A stretch of DNA of 64,000 nucleotides from Orthonyx spaldingii (taxonomy: Eukaryota > Chordata > Aves > Passeriformes > Orthonychidae): the NCBI GenBank assembly GCA_013397795.1, contig VZTJ01002475.1, positions 69,403 to 133,402 on the forward strand, in the 5' to 3' direction. Below are positions 10,731-21,960 of this stretch, in pieces. Positions within the stretch are counted from its first letter, which is position 1. Each line of letters starts with the position of its first letter. Under the pieces are notes generated by a model. It did not search any database, was not told the origin of the DNA, and saw only the letters and a list, made by a program, of their open reading frames with translations. A program made the translations under genes and the position numbers.

Positions 10731-11030
10731 AGTAATTAAACAGAAGCAAAGCAGGCAGCACTTCTGTGCTGATAATCTATGCAAACGACAAGGTTTCTTG
10801 TTTGGCCAATCAATAAACGAGCCCGTTCCATTTTATTTTTGTGTGGTTGCATGTACTGGCTGTATTGTGATAGAAACATTGTGAAGCATTGATTCACAGA
10901 TAGAAATATATCTGGGTTGCTTGTGGTTTATTAAGAAGATCAAGATAACAAGTGCTGCATTATTGATCAAACCCAGGGGGACACTTCCTTTTTTTTCCTG
11001 CTTGTCGATGAAATCCCATTGTAATTATTT
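10731..11030. promoter_or_regulatory. Candidate conserved non-coding element with octamer-like and CCAAT words
   Basis: Visible words are TAATTA at 10733-10738, ATGCAAA (POU octamer core) at 10779-10785, CCAAT at 10806-10810 followed by CAATAAACG, a run of GATTCACAGATAG-type sequence near 10890, and ATTGATCAAACCC near 10961. The block has no coding frame or repeat similarity and lies against a pyrimidine-rich tract at 11030-11070. Enhancer function is inference. Confidence 0.35.
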
Positions 11031-12164
11031 CTTCCCTTTCCTCACCCTTCCTTTCCTCTCACCTCTCCCTAATTCTCTGGGGCCGCAGTAATGAAGCAAG
11101 CACAGGAAGTGTCAGTCAGGACAGGCAGCGGGCAGGAGAAGGGTGGAAGGGACACGAGCAGAGGCACTGCAAGGAAAGTGCGTTTGCCAGATGTATGGGA
11201 GGGTTAATTCTCTTCACTGAGGCTTAACAGGGTCAGAAGCTTAACAGGAGCTCAAGTAGCCTTTTCTGTTTGCACTTCAGAAATCTTTGACTGTGAGTTT
11301 AAATCTTTATTTATTTTTACATGTTTATTCATCAGGCCTGCCTGCAGGGTCCTGTGCAGAGCTGGGTTTACCAAGCACTGGGATTGCTGTGGGAAAGGGA
11401 AGGGGAGAGCTGGTGGTTTATGAGCAGGAGCCCTGCAAGCAGACAGGCTGAGGTGTGTATATCAGTTATGACCATAATGCACCAGTTTTTGGGACAAGCA
11501 CAGAAAAAAGGCATTTCTTGGCTCTTGGCTGGAGAGACAATCTTTGAAACAAGAGTAATATTTAGTGGGGCAGGGCTTGGTGAGTCCCACTGCCTCGAGT
11601 CCCAGGTGAACCTTTGGTCTCCTGTGTCTCTCTTTACACTCTCTGGGTGAAGGTTTTCTCACCTCTCAGTACTCAGGTCACACAGAACTGGGCAGGTTTC
11701 AAGTGCACCTTGTCCTCCCAGCCCTCCCCAGGGTGTTGCTCCTCCTGTGAGCTGGAGATCTTGTTTCAGGCAGACACTGCCATGTTTCTGCCCCTACTTT
11801 TTGCATGTGCCATGGGCACCTTGGCTGTGACCATCTCCTGATGGTCAGCCTGGAAAATTCCAGCTGTGCAGACCTACAGTGAATAAAACCATTAGACCTT
11901 GGGACAGGCCAGTTGTCCTGTTCTTTGCTTACAGGGTCACCCTGAAGTGTCTCAAGATGTCCTTAGAGCAAACCAGTGAAGAGTCTGACCTCTCATCTTC
12001 ACCTTGGGGCTAATGCTGGCCTGGAGATGGAGGAGGATGGATGCCATTGTATTGCAGTTGGAAAGGTGATGCTGCAGCTTTTTGAAAATCTCCATTCCCC
12101 TTCCCATGGACCTGCCTAAGCACAAATCAAATGGTTTGTCCACTCAGAGGATCTGGGACGTGTT
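11031..12164. other. Non-coding sequence
   Basis: It begins with a pyrimidine-rich tract (about 11030-11070). The rest has mixed composition and short unconvincing frames. No repeat family or RNA gene is seen. Confidence 0.5.
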
Positions 12165-12401
12165 CCTGTCCTTTATATTTTTATATTCTTATGTTTTTAT
12201 ATTTATTTTTATATTTTTATATTTTTATGTTTATTTGTATACTTGTATATTATTATATGTTAATATGCTTATATTCAATACAATAATGCCTTTACATTTT
12301 AATAATTTATATTTCCATATTTTCACAATTCGTATTTTATATGTTGATTTTTTCTCGATTTATATTTCCATATATTTATATTTATTTTTATATTTTTAAT
12401 G
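12165..12401. repeat. AT-only low-complexity tract (TATTTTTA-like)
   Basis: About 235 bp made almost wholly of T and A, in irregular TTTTATAT and TATTTTTA units, dense at 12170-12260 and again at 12340-12400. It ends exactly where the CR1 tail begins. It yields a long hydrophobic phantom frame (12082-12399) rich in Tyr, Phe and Ile, which should be ignored. Confidence 0.9.
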
Positions 12402-12464
12402 ACTGGACTCACCGATCTTAAAAGCCTTTTCCAACCTAAGCAGTTCTGTGATCCTGTGGTCCTG
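12402..12464 (+). mobile_element. CR1 LINE, extreme 3' tail, about 63 bp
   Basis: Tgactggactcaccgatctt, then aaagccttttccaacctaag, then cagttctgtgatcctgtggt with a last octamer-like repeat matches the terminal CR1 region (aaggtcttttccaacctaaa plus ATTCTATG repeats). It is severely 5'-truncated, directly at the AT-only tract. Confidence 0.88.
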
Positions 12465-15400
12465 TATTCCCTGTAAGATCTGGTGTGCTCAACACATTGT
12501 TTCCTCCTCACACCGCTGAGGCTGCAGCCTGGGGCTCAGTGAGACCTCAGGGCTCCCAGTGCAGCCCTGCCAGGAGCTGCCTCTACCCAGCACTTGCTGC
12601 TGTTCCTCCCCCTGCCTCTGCTTGTTGTTCAATTTGTACAGGCTGAGTTTTCCCACTCCATACATCCCACAGCCCTATAAAATTTAAAAGACTTGCCTGG
12701 GCATAATTGGGTTGTGTGTTGTTTATATAACCGCAGGAACAACACGTTCGAGGGAGCAGCAGAGCAAAAGGTCGAGCACAGCAGAGTTAGGAAGAGGCCA
12801 GAATGAAACTGGTTTGTGCTTTTGCCTCGTGCACATACCTGCCATGCCCATCTGTATTTGCAGGGCCATATTGAAAACTCCCTGTCAGCGCTTCATGTCC
12901 TTGCCAGGAAGATGAGGTGCTCTAACACTGCCAGTAAAAGCATCACTCGCTGTTTTGGTTTTCCTTTTAACATGGGAATCATTTTGTTTGTTTTGTCCTG
13001 TTTTCTGAAGCATTTCTGAAATTGTTTCAAACCTGTTTAACCTGATGTAAAGTTCTAGATATAGATACTCCAGATATAAAGTTCTAACCTTGTGGACAAT
13101 TTGTCATTATAATCCTAAGCAGGTCTGATAAGGGTCACTTGCTGGACAATGCTTCTGGTCCTGATGGTGATGTGTGTGGCTGACATACAATTTATTTATT
13201 TATAGACGAGAAATACAGGCAATCTGAAGAAATCTGAAGTTCCCTTCGTATTTGAGAAGTGACAGACCAGTGCTGGAGTGAGCCAAGGCTCAGAAGCTCA
13301 TAACATGACAAAGATGAATGGTGCTGCCTCTCAGCCTTCTCGCTGGGCTTGGACTGAAATTTGAAAGGTTTGTGAGAGCTGTTCAAACCCAATGGTCACT
13401 TCAGGTTTGTGCCACTGTCAAGGAAGAATAAGGCAAGTCCCAAAAGCAGCTCAGGCTTTGTGTAGTTCATAACTCCACTCCTGCTTTAGGTGGATGTGAC
13501 AGGCAGGTAAACTCACTTTTGCCCAGGCAAAATAACAACATTTCCTGCAGCAGCACCAGCTTTACTTGCAGAGGTGGGAGAGGGCATGAATCAGAGAAGA
13601 TAAATTTTACATTCAGAGGTAGTCTGGCAAGTTCTGATGGCACTTAATAGCTGGCATACTCCCACTGCAAGGGAAGGAGAAAGCAAATTCAATCATTTAT
13701 GTTACAAAAGTCCCACCGCTCTTTATTATGTGCACAGATGGTGTCTCAGGAGCTTTGCTGGCTGGCAGTGCTCTGCATGCCTAATGCCAGGCAGGGAGCA
13801 GTGCTTTTCCAGCCCAGGTGACACTGGGAGAACTCTTTTTTTTCCCATTTGCTGGAACCATGTGGATTTCCAAGCTCTCCCATTTCACATTTCATTTAAA
13901 CCGACCTTCCAGCAAAAAGTCAAAATATTATTGCAGACCACGTTTAGCAGAGGCAAAGGCAGAGAGAACAGAAGATGAACTGAAGAGAACAGATTATGCA
14001 CCATGAAAGTGAAAATCTATTGCAAACGGAACAACAAATATAGAAGTATTGCAGGACATGTAATGGGACAGGAAATGGAGTTGCTTTGTCTTAAATCCTT
14101 TCACATAATGGAGACTTTTAAAGGGTAAAGTGTGAAATCAGCTAAATCTGTGGAAATATGTCAACTCCAGGAAAGGGATGACCTCACCCAATGGCTTCTT
14201 CTTTTTTATGAAGGCCTTTTAAACCAGCAACACCTGGCATAAGAGCTGCATTTCTGCAGCTGTTTACGCTCAGCCCTGTACTGGCCTTTTCAGATCAGTG
14301 CCATCTTTCTCGAGCTGACCACTCTTTGCTGCAGCAGTGTATCCATCACCTCGCTCTTCTCCCCTGTTGCCTGGGTTTGGGAGAGTGCTCTCAGCGAAAG
14401 TTACAGGGCTGTGGAAAGGTCAGATGTGCTCAGCCTCTCTTTACAAGTGCTGCTCTAAGACTTCCATTTACTTTAAGCAATAAAACACTGGGTTTATGCT
14501 TTTCCCCCTCCAGCCTAAAGATCTTCCAGCACTCAACAGCTATTGTGTTATGATATACAGCACCACTAGCACACAGCAGAGCACCACCCCACGTTCAGAG
14601 GTAGGAGAAAAAAAACAACAAGGAAGACTCGGCTGAGTTTTGAAAATCACAGATCTTACCTCAAAACTGCTTTGGGCCAGTAGAATTTAATTCCAAGGTC
14701 CTAAGGGCTGAGAGAATTTGGCATGGATCCATCTGATTTCATGCTGATAGAAGAATTAGTGTCAGCTGAGATATTTAGGGGGCTTTAAAAAAAACCAAAA
14801 CAAAACACCACCCCAGAGGACATAAAACCCATCATGTTGTAGTGGTTGCTGGGTTTTGTCTTTATTTCTGCATGTTGTGTGCTGTTGGGTGGAAGTGAGC
14901 TTCAAAGGAGCAGCTGCACGTGGTCAGCAGGCCAGAGGTATGTGGAGTAAGAGCAGATATTTCACCCTCAATGCACATGTCTGGAGTGCCTGAATTGACT
15001 GTATTGAATGTGTTGGAGGTTGTGGATTTAACGTGTGTGACTTCTCTCAGGCTATGGGCAACTCAGAGAGTGACTGCAAAGGATTTCAGGTAGAATTGCT
15101 TCTGTTGCACCCCAGTCTAACTAAAACCAAATGATTTCAGCAAAGCACAGCCTCTGAGCTGCCTTTGTCTCCTACAGCTGAGAGGTAAAATTGAGTTCCA
15201 CAGGAGAATAGCTCAAGAGTTCTTGGTTCAGGGCTTGTGCCCCTAATTCCCCTGGACTCCAGCAAGTTTAAACATTCAGGTTGCTCTGATAATTTAGACC
15301 TAACTCTCTCGAAGTCAAACATCCACAAATGGAGACAGAGCTTACTGAGTATTTTACCCTGGATTTTTTTCATTTTCCCACTTTCTCCTTAAAGGGCCTT

Positions 15401-16880
15401 TCCTTCAAAAGTTTCCAGATTTCTTTGATGACCTGAATTAACGAGATAATTGCAGAACACTTTATGGGCCTGTCCTCCTTCTCTGTTTAGGCATTGTTGC
15501 TATAATCAGTGCTTTTCTCTTGGTCTCCCTTATTGCTTTATTGTTGTGTGTGAGTGAAAAGGCCAGAGAAAAGAGCAATCCATGTTGGCCATGCTCAGAT
15601 TGCCCGGGAGAACTGCAGGCCATGCTCAGGGCTCTGAGGGGTGGTCATTTGTCTTAGCAGGTAATTCTGCTGACTTCTGAAAGAAATTTAACATTTCCAG
15701 CCTTTCACCTTCACCAGAGCTGACCCGAGGGGCTGGCCCAAAGGGAGTTAATAAGACCACTTGCACTGGGAAGCTGGAGGAGTCGATAGCAATGAATATT
15801 TAAGCGGTGAAATTTTCCACTGCCACCACTGAATTTCTTTTTATTTTTTTTTACTAATTACTGCCATTAATAAAGTCCTGCCAACACCTGGCTAATGAGG
15901 ACTCAGCACCAACTTTACTTAAACTATGGCCTTTTGTTTTCTTGGTTGTGCAATGCGTGTGACAGCTCCCAGGTTGCTGAGCATGAAGGTTTTAGAGAGG
16001 TTAATAGAATATGGAAACAGCCGTACAAGAAGTCCATGCTGATGAAAATAGAAATTATTATGGAAAATAAGCTGAAAAGCTTCAGATAAATGCTAGTTCT
16101 GCTTGTTTCCTGTCAGGTGTTCAGAGAGGTGGCTGGTGGTGTCTTCTGCTTTCTAGGCTGGGGCACTGAAGAACTAAATCTCGTTGAAGATACTCCTGCT
16201 CATTACAATAAGAAGCACTGAAGCAGAAAGGCTTTAGAGATCACTTAACCCCCCAACTACTCCAGGTTTTGTTTTCTGCTGCTGGAAGCCAGGATAGAGT
16301 CTGAACTCTCGAGTTTCAGTTTGACTTATGTACGCCAGTTTATGAAAAGAAGTGCTCACAGGAAGGAAAATAAAAATCTCCATTTTCTTCATTCAGAGCT
16401 CTTTGTTAAGGCTGTGAACTCATCTCCATCTGGATGACTCCTTTTACAGCGTTTAGATAGAGGTGAAATTCCCAGAGTGTGTACAAGAAGTTAACCAGCC
16501 CCTCAAGACACCTTGCCACAAAGGGTGCTTTATAGCTTAAAAATAGCTTAGTTGCAGCTTATCCATAAATCTTACTGAAGAGGAAGCTTTACCTGTTTTC
16601 AACTTTTTTTTTGAGTCAAGTGCCTCAGTGTTTGACCCTGATGGGGACAATGTTGTTTCATTTGGAGTTCTGGCATGGGGATGTGGTGGGAATGCCTCCC
16701 ATCCGAGTTTTGTAGGTTTAGGGGAGTCTGTGCGGGACAAGCTGTGAGGTGGAAGTCAAACCCTTCACTCAGGAGCAGATCTGAAGCCTCTGAGAGTGTG
16801 GAATCGCTGCTGAGAAAGGCTGGGGGTGTAATTGCAGAACCAAAAAGTCAGCCTGGCTCTCGGGGATGAGATTTGGGCTG
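12465..16880. other. Long non-coding stretch
   Basis: More than 4 kb with no defendable gene or transposon. It contains an A/C-rich run at about 14785-14815, a T-rich run at about 15835-15855 next to TACTAATTACTGCCATTAAT (15852-15871, CNE-like), and frames of up to 113 codons without family resemblance. Composition drifts between AT-rich (14.0-14.3, 15.4-15.9, 16.3-16.4 kb) and moderately GC-rich. Confidence 0.45.
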
Positions 16881-17105
16881 CGAATTTCTGTTGACACCAA
16901 GCTCTGGCTTCTATCACTTCAGAGTTGTTTCATGTTTATACAGCGTAATTGCCGTTAAATGCAAGCTCCCTGAGCTTTATTAAAAATAGCACCACATTAA
17001 CCTAATGAGCTTTTGCAGATGGGATTGATAACATTTATTAATGGGTGTATATAATTTGTTTGTCTGCAATAAAAGATTGACCTGAGAGGTCTTTCTGATC
17101 CCAGT
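16881..17105. promoter_or_regulatory. Candidate conserved non-coding element with MEF2 word
   Basis: The sequence keeps CpGs inside an AT-rich context (cagcgtaattgccgttaaat near 16941). It has a full MEF2-type word TTAAAAATAG at 16980-16989, TAATGA at 17003-17008, and GATTGATAACATTTATTAAT near 17022. There is no coding frame and no repeat match. Among the candidate elements this has one of the more specific motif contents. Conservation was not tested. Confidence 0.4.
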
Positions 17106-19270
17106 TGCTCCCGGTACAGGAGGAGAACAGAGCCTCGTGTGCCACTAGTGGGGCTGTGAAAGGGGTGTAATTTAAAAATATTTTAATGCATAATGAATCT
17201 GTCAGCTCTGGGGAAAATATTTGCTCCTGTTCCCTGTTGTGGCAGCCTCCTTTGGCAGTGCCACCTCATGGAGTTGGTGTTTATGGGGAAGGTGGCTGGA
17301 TGCATCAGGCATTCCAGGGGTACCTTTGGAGGAGTGTGCTCCCTTCTGCCCTGTCTGTTCCCTCTTTGTGAGTGATCCAGGAGGTGGCAGCTCCCAAGCA
17401 GCAACAAATTGCTCAGTGTGGTCTGTGAGAAGGGCTGGCTCTGTGCTCCTGCCCCATAACTCAGTCGCTGCGAGAGGTGATGGTTCCTGGAGTGATTCAT
17501 GGGCCTTCCTGCCATTCCTCACTGTGCCCAGGACAACCCAGCTCCTGAGTCATGGCCATAAAAGCAGCAGAATAACGGGTGTGTGGCCCTGAAGCCTCTG
17601 TGATAGATTTCAGTCGTGCTTTTCCTTAAAAAAAAAATGGTTGAAAAGGAATTGTAATTGAAATGAGCCTGGTGAGGGTGGGGAATTTCCCTGGCCAAGG
17701 TGGAGCAGAGGTCAGAGCAGGAGTGTGCAGTGTGGTTGTGGCCAGATCCTCAGTGCTGCCTGCCCACAACACTGCAGAAGTCAAGCCAGGCTCTCCTAAA
17801 CCTCTGCATTCCTACTGTTCCATCTCTATCTGGAGACTTCAGGGATTATAGTTAAAATTATGCTCTGCAGCCTCTGGTACTAGAAACAGAAGTTTCTTTA
17901 ACTGCTGGATTCAGCTTGTCAGATTGGCTTCCAGGTAACTTCTGGGCTTTCCTGGACATGGGTATTCAGAAAAGAAGCAGCAGAGACATTCCTTAGGCTG
18001 AGTTCAGCCTTGGAGTGAATGGGTGCAGCTCCCCATCAATAAGGAATGCCCTAGAAAGTGCTGGGGCAGATTTGGAGCAGATTTGGAAGTGGCATCAACC
18101 CCCTTACCATTGCTTCTCCCAAGGAGCCTGCTTAACTGTTGGCATTTGTTGTGTTATTGCTTTTTTAAACTAAACCCAAAGTTTCCCTTAAAATAAATGA
18201 ACAAAAGGTGATATGGAGTGGGGGGTGGAAAGGCTGCTGCTGAATGGCAGAGTTGATGCAGGAGATTGTGGGGAGAACACTTGAGGAAGCCCAGGGAAAC
18301 AGAGGACCAGGAAAGGGGGTGGAAGCAGTGACTGTTCGGAAGAGGGAGAAAAATGAGCTGGGAAAGAGGTGGTGGAAAGCTGAAATCACCTGATAGACGA
18401 TTTTCCATCCTTGGTGGTCACGAAGAGAGATATCTGTGAATATTTGAGCTGGAGGGTGTTGAGGGGAGATTTCCCGCAGCCCGTTTGTCTGGGGCAGGGT
18501 TTCAGCTGCTCTCCCACGTGGAGAGAACGCAGACAGTGCCCTGTCAGTCAGGCCCCACGGCCGGCAGGGACAGGACGTGACAGGGATGGGAACTGAGAGC
18601 TAAAGATGAAAAACTGCTGCTTCCACAGGCTTGGAAATAAAAGCTTCAGATGGCATTTTTTATTTCCCTGTGTTGCACCTTTGTTTTTAAAAGGAGGGAA
18701 AAGAACAAGGTTATTTGTGGAGGCGTTAAGCAACAGAAAAATCCCTGACTTCAAGTTGCTGCTGGTTTCTCATTTTTTATATTTTTTTCTTTTATCCTGG
18801 ATGCATCACTCTGAAGCATCTTCATAGGCTGAGGAATAAAACATGACATAACTAAGATGTACAGTGTGCTTTTTGGCTAAATGGTGGGACTGGTGAAACA
18901 TTACAATCATTTTTCTGGCTTTTATTTGAAATCATAAAGAGTTAAGTGCATCAGTTTGCTGGGCTTATTTTTTCTTCCCTTCTGTGAATGAAAAATTGAA
19001 GGAAGAGTGTGGTAGTTAATTTAAGAGTTTGTTGGGAGAATATACTGACTGTGACATCATTAATTGAAATAAAGAGCAGGAAACATCCTGAGCTGCAGGA
19101 AAAAAAATATAAGGGAATGTGAGGTAAATGAGATAAAATATGAGATCTCAGGGTTCAGATTTACTCCTAATGCAGTTTCCAGCTATCACTCAGTGGTGAA
19201 TGTTAAGGAGCAGGCAGTAGAACAACAGGGTGGGCTTTGGGAGAGGATCTGGTGTGGAGGTTTTTTCCCA
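17106..19270. other. Non-coding sequence
   Basis: GC-richer at 17.2-17.5 kb, where short overlapping frames of up to 123 codons run on both strands, and AT-richer at 18.6-19.2 kb. I recognise no product, transposon or RNA gene. Confidence 0.5.
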
Positions 19271-19744
19271 GTGTCTCACAAATAAATAGATATTTTTCAA
19301 AGTATATTCACTGAATCCCTACAAATGAGCTACCTTCCAATCTCTGTTTCAAAGAGTACACGGTAATTGTGGAACACGTTTCCAAATGTAAGGATTTATT
19401 AAGGTAGACACTAAATCCGTATGAAAACCCAGTATTTGTTTTCTGCATTTTGCTGTCAGAAAATGTCAGCAAATAAATGATAAAAAGTGTCTCTGGGTGC
19501 CTGGGATGATTATTTAGGTACGTTTGTAGAGATCTCAGAGGACCCCCGATGTAAGAAAGACTGACCAGGATAGGATCATTTATTATAAATATCACCCAAC
19601 TAATAGTCCTGTAAACCCAAATTGCTGCTGTTAAAAATGGTTTCTTTGTCTTCAATTATTTTGATTATCTGTCATGGTTAAATAAGATGAAATAAAAAGA
19701 GTACACGAAACCCTAGAACTGCTCTTCTTTTCCTGAGGAATATC
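19271..19744. other. AT-rich non-coding block left of a CR1
   Basis: AT-rich sequence with scattered CpGs. The 12-mer AAAGAGTACACG occurs at 19351-19362 and again at 19696-19707, about 345 bp apart. A minus-strand frame of 115 codons (19308-19655) stays open through it; no similarity is recognised, and chance would give a few such frames in this window. Confidence 0.4.
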
Positions 19745-19922
19745 AGTGGAGGGAATTGCCCAGAGGAGCTGTGGCTGCCCCTGGATCCCTGGCAGTGTCC
19801 AAGGCCAGGTTGGACAGGGCTTGGAGCAGCCTGGGATAGTGGAAGGTGTCCCTGCCTATGGCAGGGGTGGGATGGGATGAGCTTTAAGGTCCCTTCCAAC
19901 CCAAACCATTCTGGGATCCTGT
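19745..19922 (+). mobile_element. CR1 LINE, 3' end, about 178 bp
   Basis: The order is gaattgcccagaggagctgt, ggctgcccctggatccctgg, the gccaggttggacagggcttg block, the gtccctgcctatggcagggg block and the end ggtcccttccaacccaaacc followed by attctgggatcctg. The insertion-like 'ggatccctgg' wording is shared with the copies at 31.7 and 54.6 kb, suggesting one subfamily. Confidence 0.95.
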
Positions 19923-20777
19923 AACATTTCCCATTAACACTTGATGCCGTTTTTATGGATGACATTTCTGAGTTTGGAGAAAGGGGGAGGAATATCCTTC
20001 ATGGTGTGAAGCATCTCCTTGTGGGCCAGCAGCCCTGGAGCATCAGTGTCAGCTTTGTGACCTCAGTGGGAACAGAGGATCTGCTCAGAGGAACCAGGTT
20101 CCTTTCCTTGTGTCCCTGACTCTTGCAGCTTTCCTGCCTCCATTGCCCCGTTTCAGTGGTTCCTGAGGATACTGCACGGCTCAGCCTGAGCAGATCTTGA
20201 GGAGAACAGTCCTCTGTGTAAAAGTAAATTGATTTGTAAATACTGGCAGAGATAAGAAAGGAAATCTGCGGTGGGAATGAGCGCGTCAGGAATGCCGCAG
20301 TGACAAGATCAATTGGCTTCGATCAGTGCCGTGCCTCAGACTCCAGCAGCAGCTCTTGTCTGAAGGTACTCGTGCCCAGGGAATGTGTGGGATGGGCTCT
20401 CGTGGGCTGCCTCGGCTCCCAGTGGGCAGATTAAGTGTCCCAGCAGAGCAGAGACAGAAGGCTAGGAAACATAATTGTACACCTGTGTGTGTTCTCTCAG
20501 AAGATGCTCTGCTTTGAAGTTTGAAACTTTAGGGGTGGGATGTTAGCACAGAAATTAATTTTTAGACAGCAGTGCTATCTGGTTGGAGTAATTGCTTATT
20601 ATCTGCTTCCCTGGGGTTTTAAGCTCTTGGAAGCGACTATTTACATCTCAGTGTGTGCTTAAAGGCAGGAGAAGATTGCACTCCATCGTTTCAAGGCTCT
20701 GTTCTGGCTCTCTAAAGTGTGAGGAGGAAAAGAGGGTTTAGAGAAAACGTTCTCCTGACCTGTCTGTTCCAGGAAGT
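19923..20777. other. Spacer between convergent CR1 copies; CNE-like core at about 20220-20340
   Basis: No gene is visible. At about 20220-20340 a CpG-retaining, mixed AT/GC segment (GAGCGCGTCAGG, then GATCAATTGGCTTCGATCAG) stands out as possible constrained sequence. GATCAATTGGCTTCGATC contains a short imperfect dyad. Confidence 0.35.
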
Positions 20778-21100
20778 TCCTGGGTTGGAAAGGACCTCTA
20801 AGACCATCCCATTCCATGGGCAGGGACAGCTTCCACTGTCCCAGGCTGCTCCAAGCCCCATCCAGCCTGGCCTTGGACACTGCCAGCAATGGGGCAGCCA
20901 CAGCTTCTCTGGGCACCTTGTGCCAGGGTCTCAGCACCCTCACAGGGAAGAATTTCTTCCCAATATCCAATCTAAACCTGCTGTCTGTCAGTTTGAATCC
21001 ATTTCCCCTTGTTCTGTCACTCCAGGCCTTTGTAAATTGTCCTTCTCCATCTTTCGTGTAGAGTCCCTTCAGGTGCTGGAAGGGATCATATGATATCTCT
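20778..21100 (-). mobile_element. CR1 LINE, reverse orientation, about 323 bp
   Basis: On the plus strand it reads as the complement of a CR1 3' end: gggttggaaaggacctctaa, gaccatcccattccatgggc, the tccactgtcccaggctgctc block, then gaagaatttcttcccaatat, and farther 5' ccccttgttctgtcactcca and gagtcccttcaggtgctgga. It extends farther 5' than most copies here and lacks the last octamer tail. It faces the copy at 19745-19922, forming an inverted pair about 0.86 kb apart. Confidence 0.95.
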
Positions 21101-21540
21101 GATTTTTAATGTTATTTAAGCCAAGAGTGACCTCAGTGCTGGTGAGTGGCCATGATGGGGTGTGGGGGATGGAGAAGTTTTATCCTTTCTCTTTGTTTTT
21201 TTAAATTTATTTATTTGTTTGTTCCAAAGCCTACAGTAAACACTGCCATAAACTATGCTGATGTAAAACAACTGCAAATTGAGGCATTATTTCGTGTTAT
21301 TTGTACCACAATTTTATTGCATTCACAGTTATTTACAGTATGTAAATAAGCTTCATAGTGTAGAAAAATGTTCTGCTATAACTCAGTTGTTTGAGCATTA
21401 GAAAGAAGGGGGAGGGAATCAACCAAACCCCATAGATGCAGGCAGCAATAAGAGATTATGGATAATACCATGGATATTTTTTTGTTATAGGATTAGCTCT
21501 GTTTGAAAATAGCACCCATTTCCTGAAACACTGAAATCTG
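21101..21540. other. AT-rich non-coding sequence
   Basis: Repeat-free, with AT-rich words (ACAATTTTATTGCATTCACA near 21308) and no coding frame. Possibly continuous with the block to its right. Confidence 0.4.
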
Positions 21541-21960
21541 TGCACTTCAGCTACCTGCATTGTGTTATAAATCCATAATGACTGTTTTCCATCAAATATC
21601 GTGTTACAATTTGAATTATTAAATGCTAAATTGCTGTGTATGGATTGTAAAGCAATGAGAATTTCCTGCCAGTTGAAAGGGAGAGCTGCTGTGGGTAAGA
21701 ATTCAGCCTTTGATGAGCGTTGCAGCGTCTGTAGACATGAGCAATTATATGCAGATGGAGCCCAGGCAGCACAAAGATAAATGGAAGGTCCTTTTAAATC
21801 CTGCCTGCAGCATTCCCTACATGAATATGGACTGCAGTGTGATTGTCTGGCTTTTTTAGGGCTTAATTTTCATCCCACTGAACGTAAAGGTGAAAACATC
21901 TGTTAATTTCAGCAGCAGCAGGGTGGGGTGCTTTGGGACTTAGATTAAAGCAGGCTAAAA
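21541..21960. promoter_or_regulatory. Candidate conserved non-coding element
   Basis: A long AT-rich stretch with CAAATATCGTGTTACAATTT near 21594, GAATTATTAAATGCTAAATT near 21613, GAGCAATTATATGCAGATGG near 21739 and ACATGAATATGGACTGCAG near 21819 (POU/homeodomain-like). Several CpGs persist, and no repeat or frame covers it. The regulatory interpretation is inference. Confidence 0.38.

Noticed and set aside
12082..12399. 105-codon hydrophobic frame resembling a membrane protein
   Set aside because: It is the translation of the AT-only low-complexity tract.
19308..19707. AAAGAGTACACG repeated at 19351 and 19696 as a possible target duplication, and a 115-codon minus-strand frame between them
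   Set aside because: The interval lacks LTR, LINE or SINE ends, and a 12-mer repeated within 400 bp somewhere in 64 kb is expected about once by chance. The frame length is likewise within chance.
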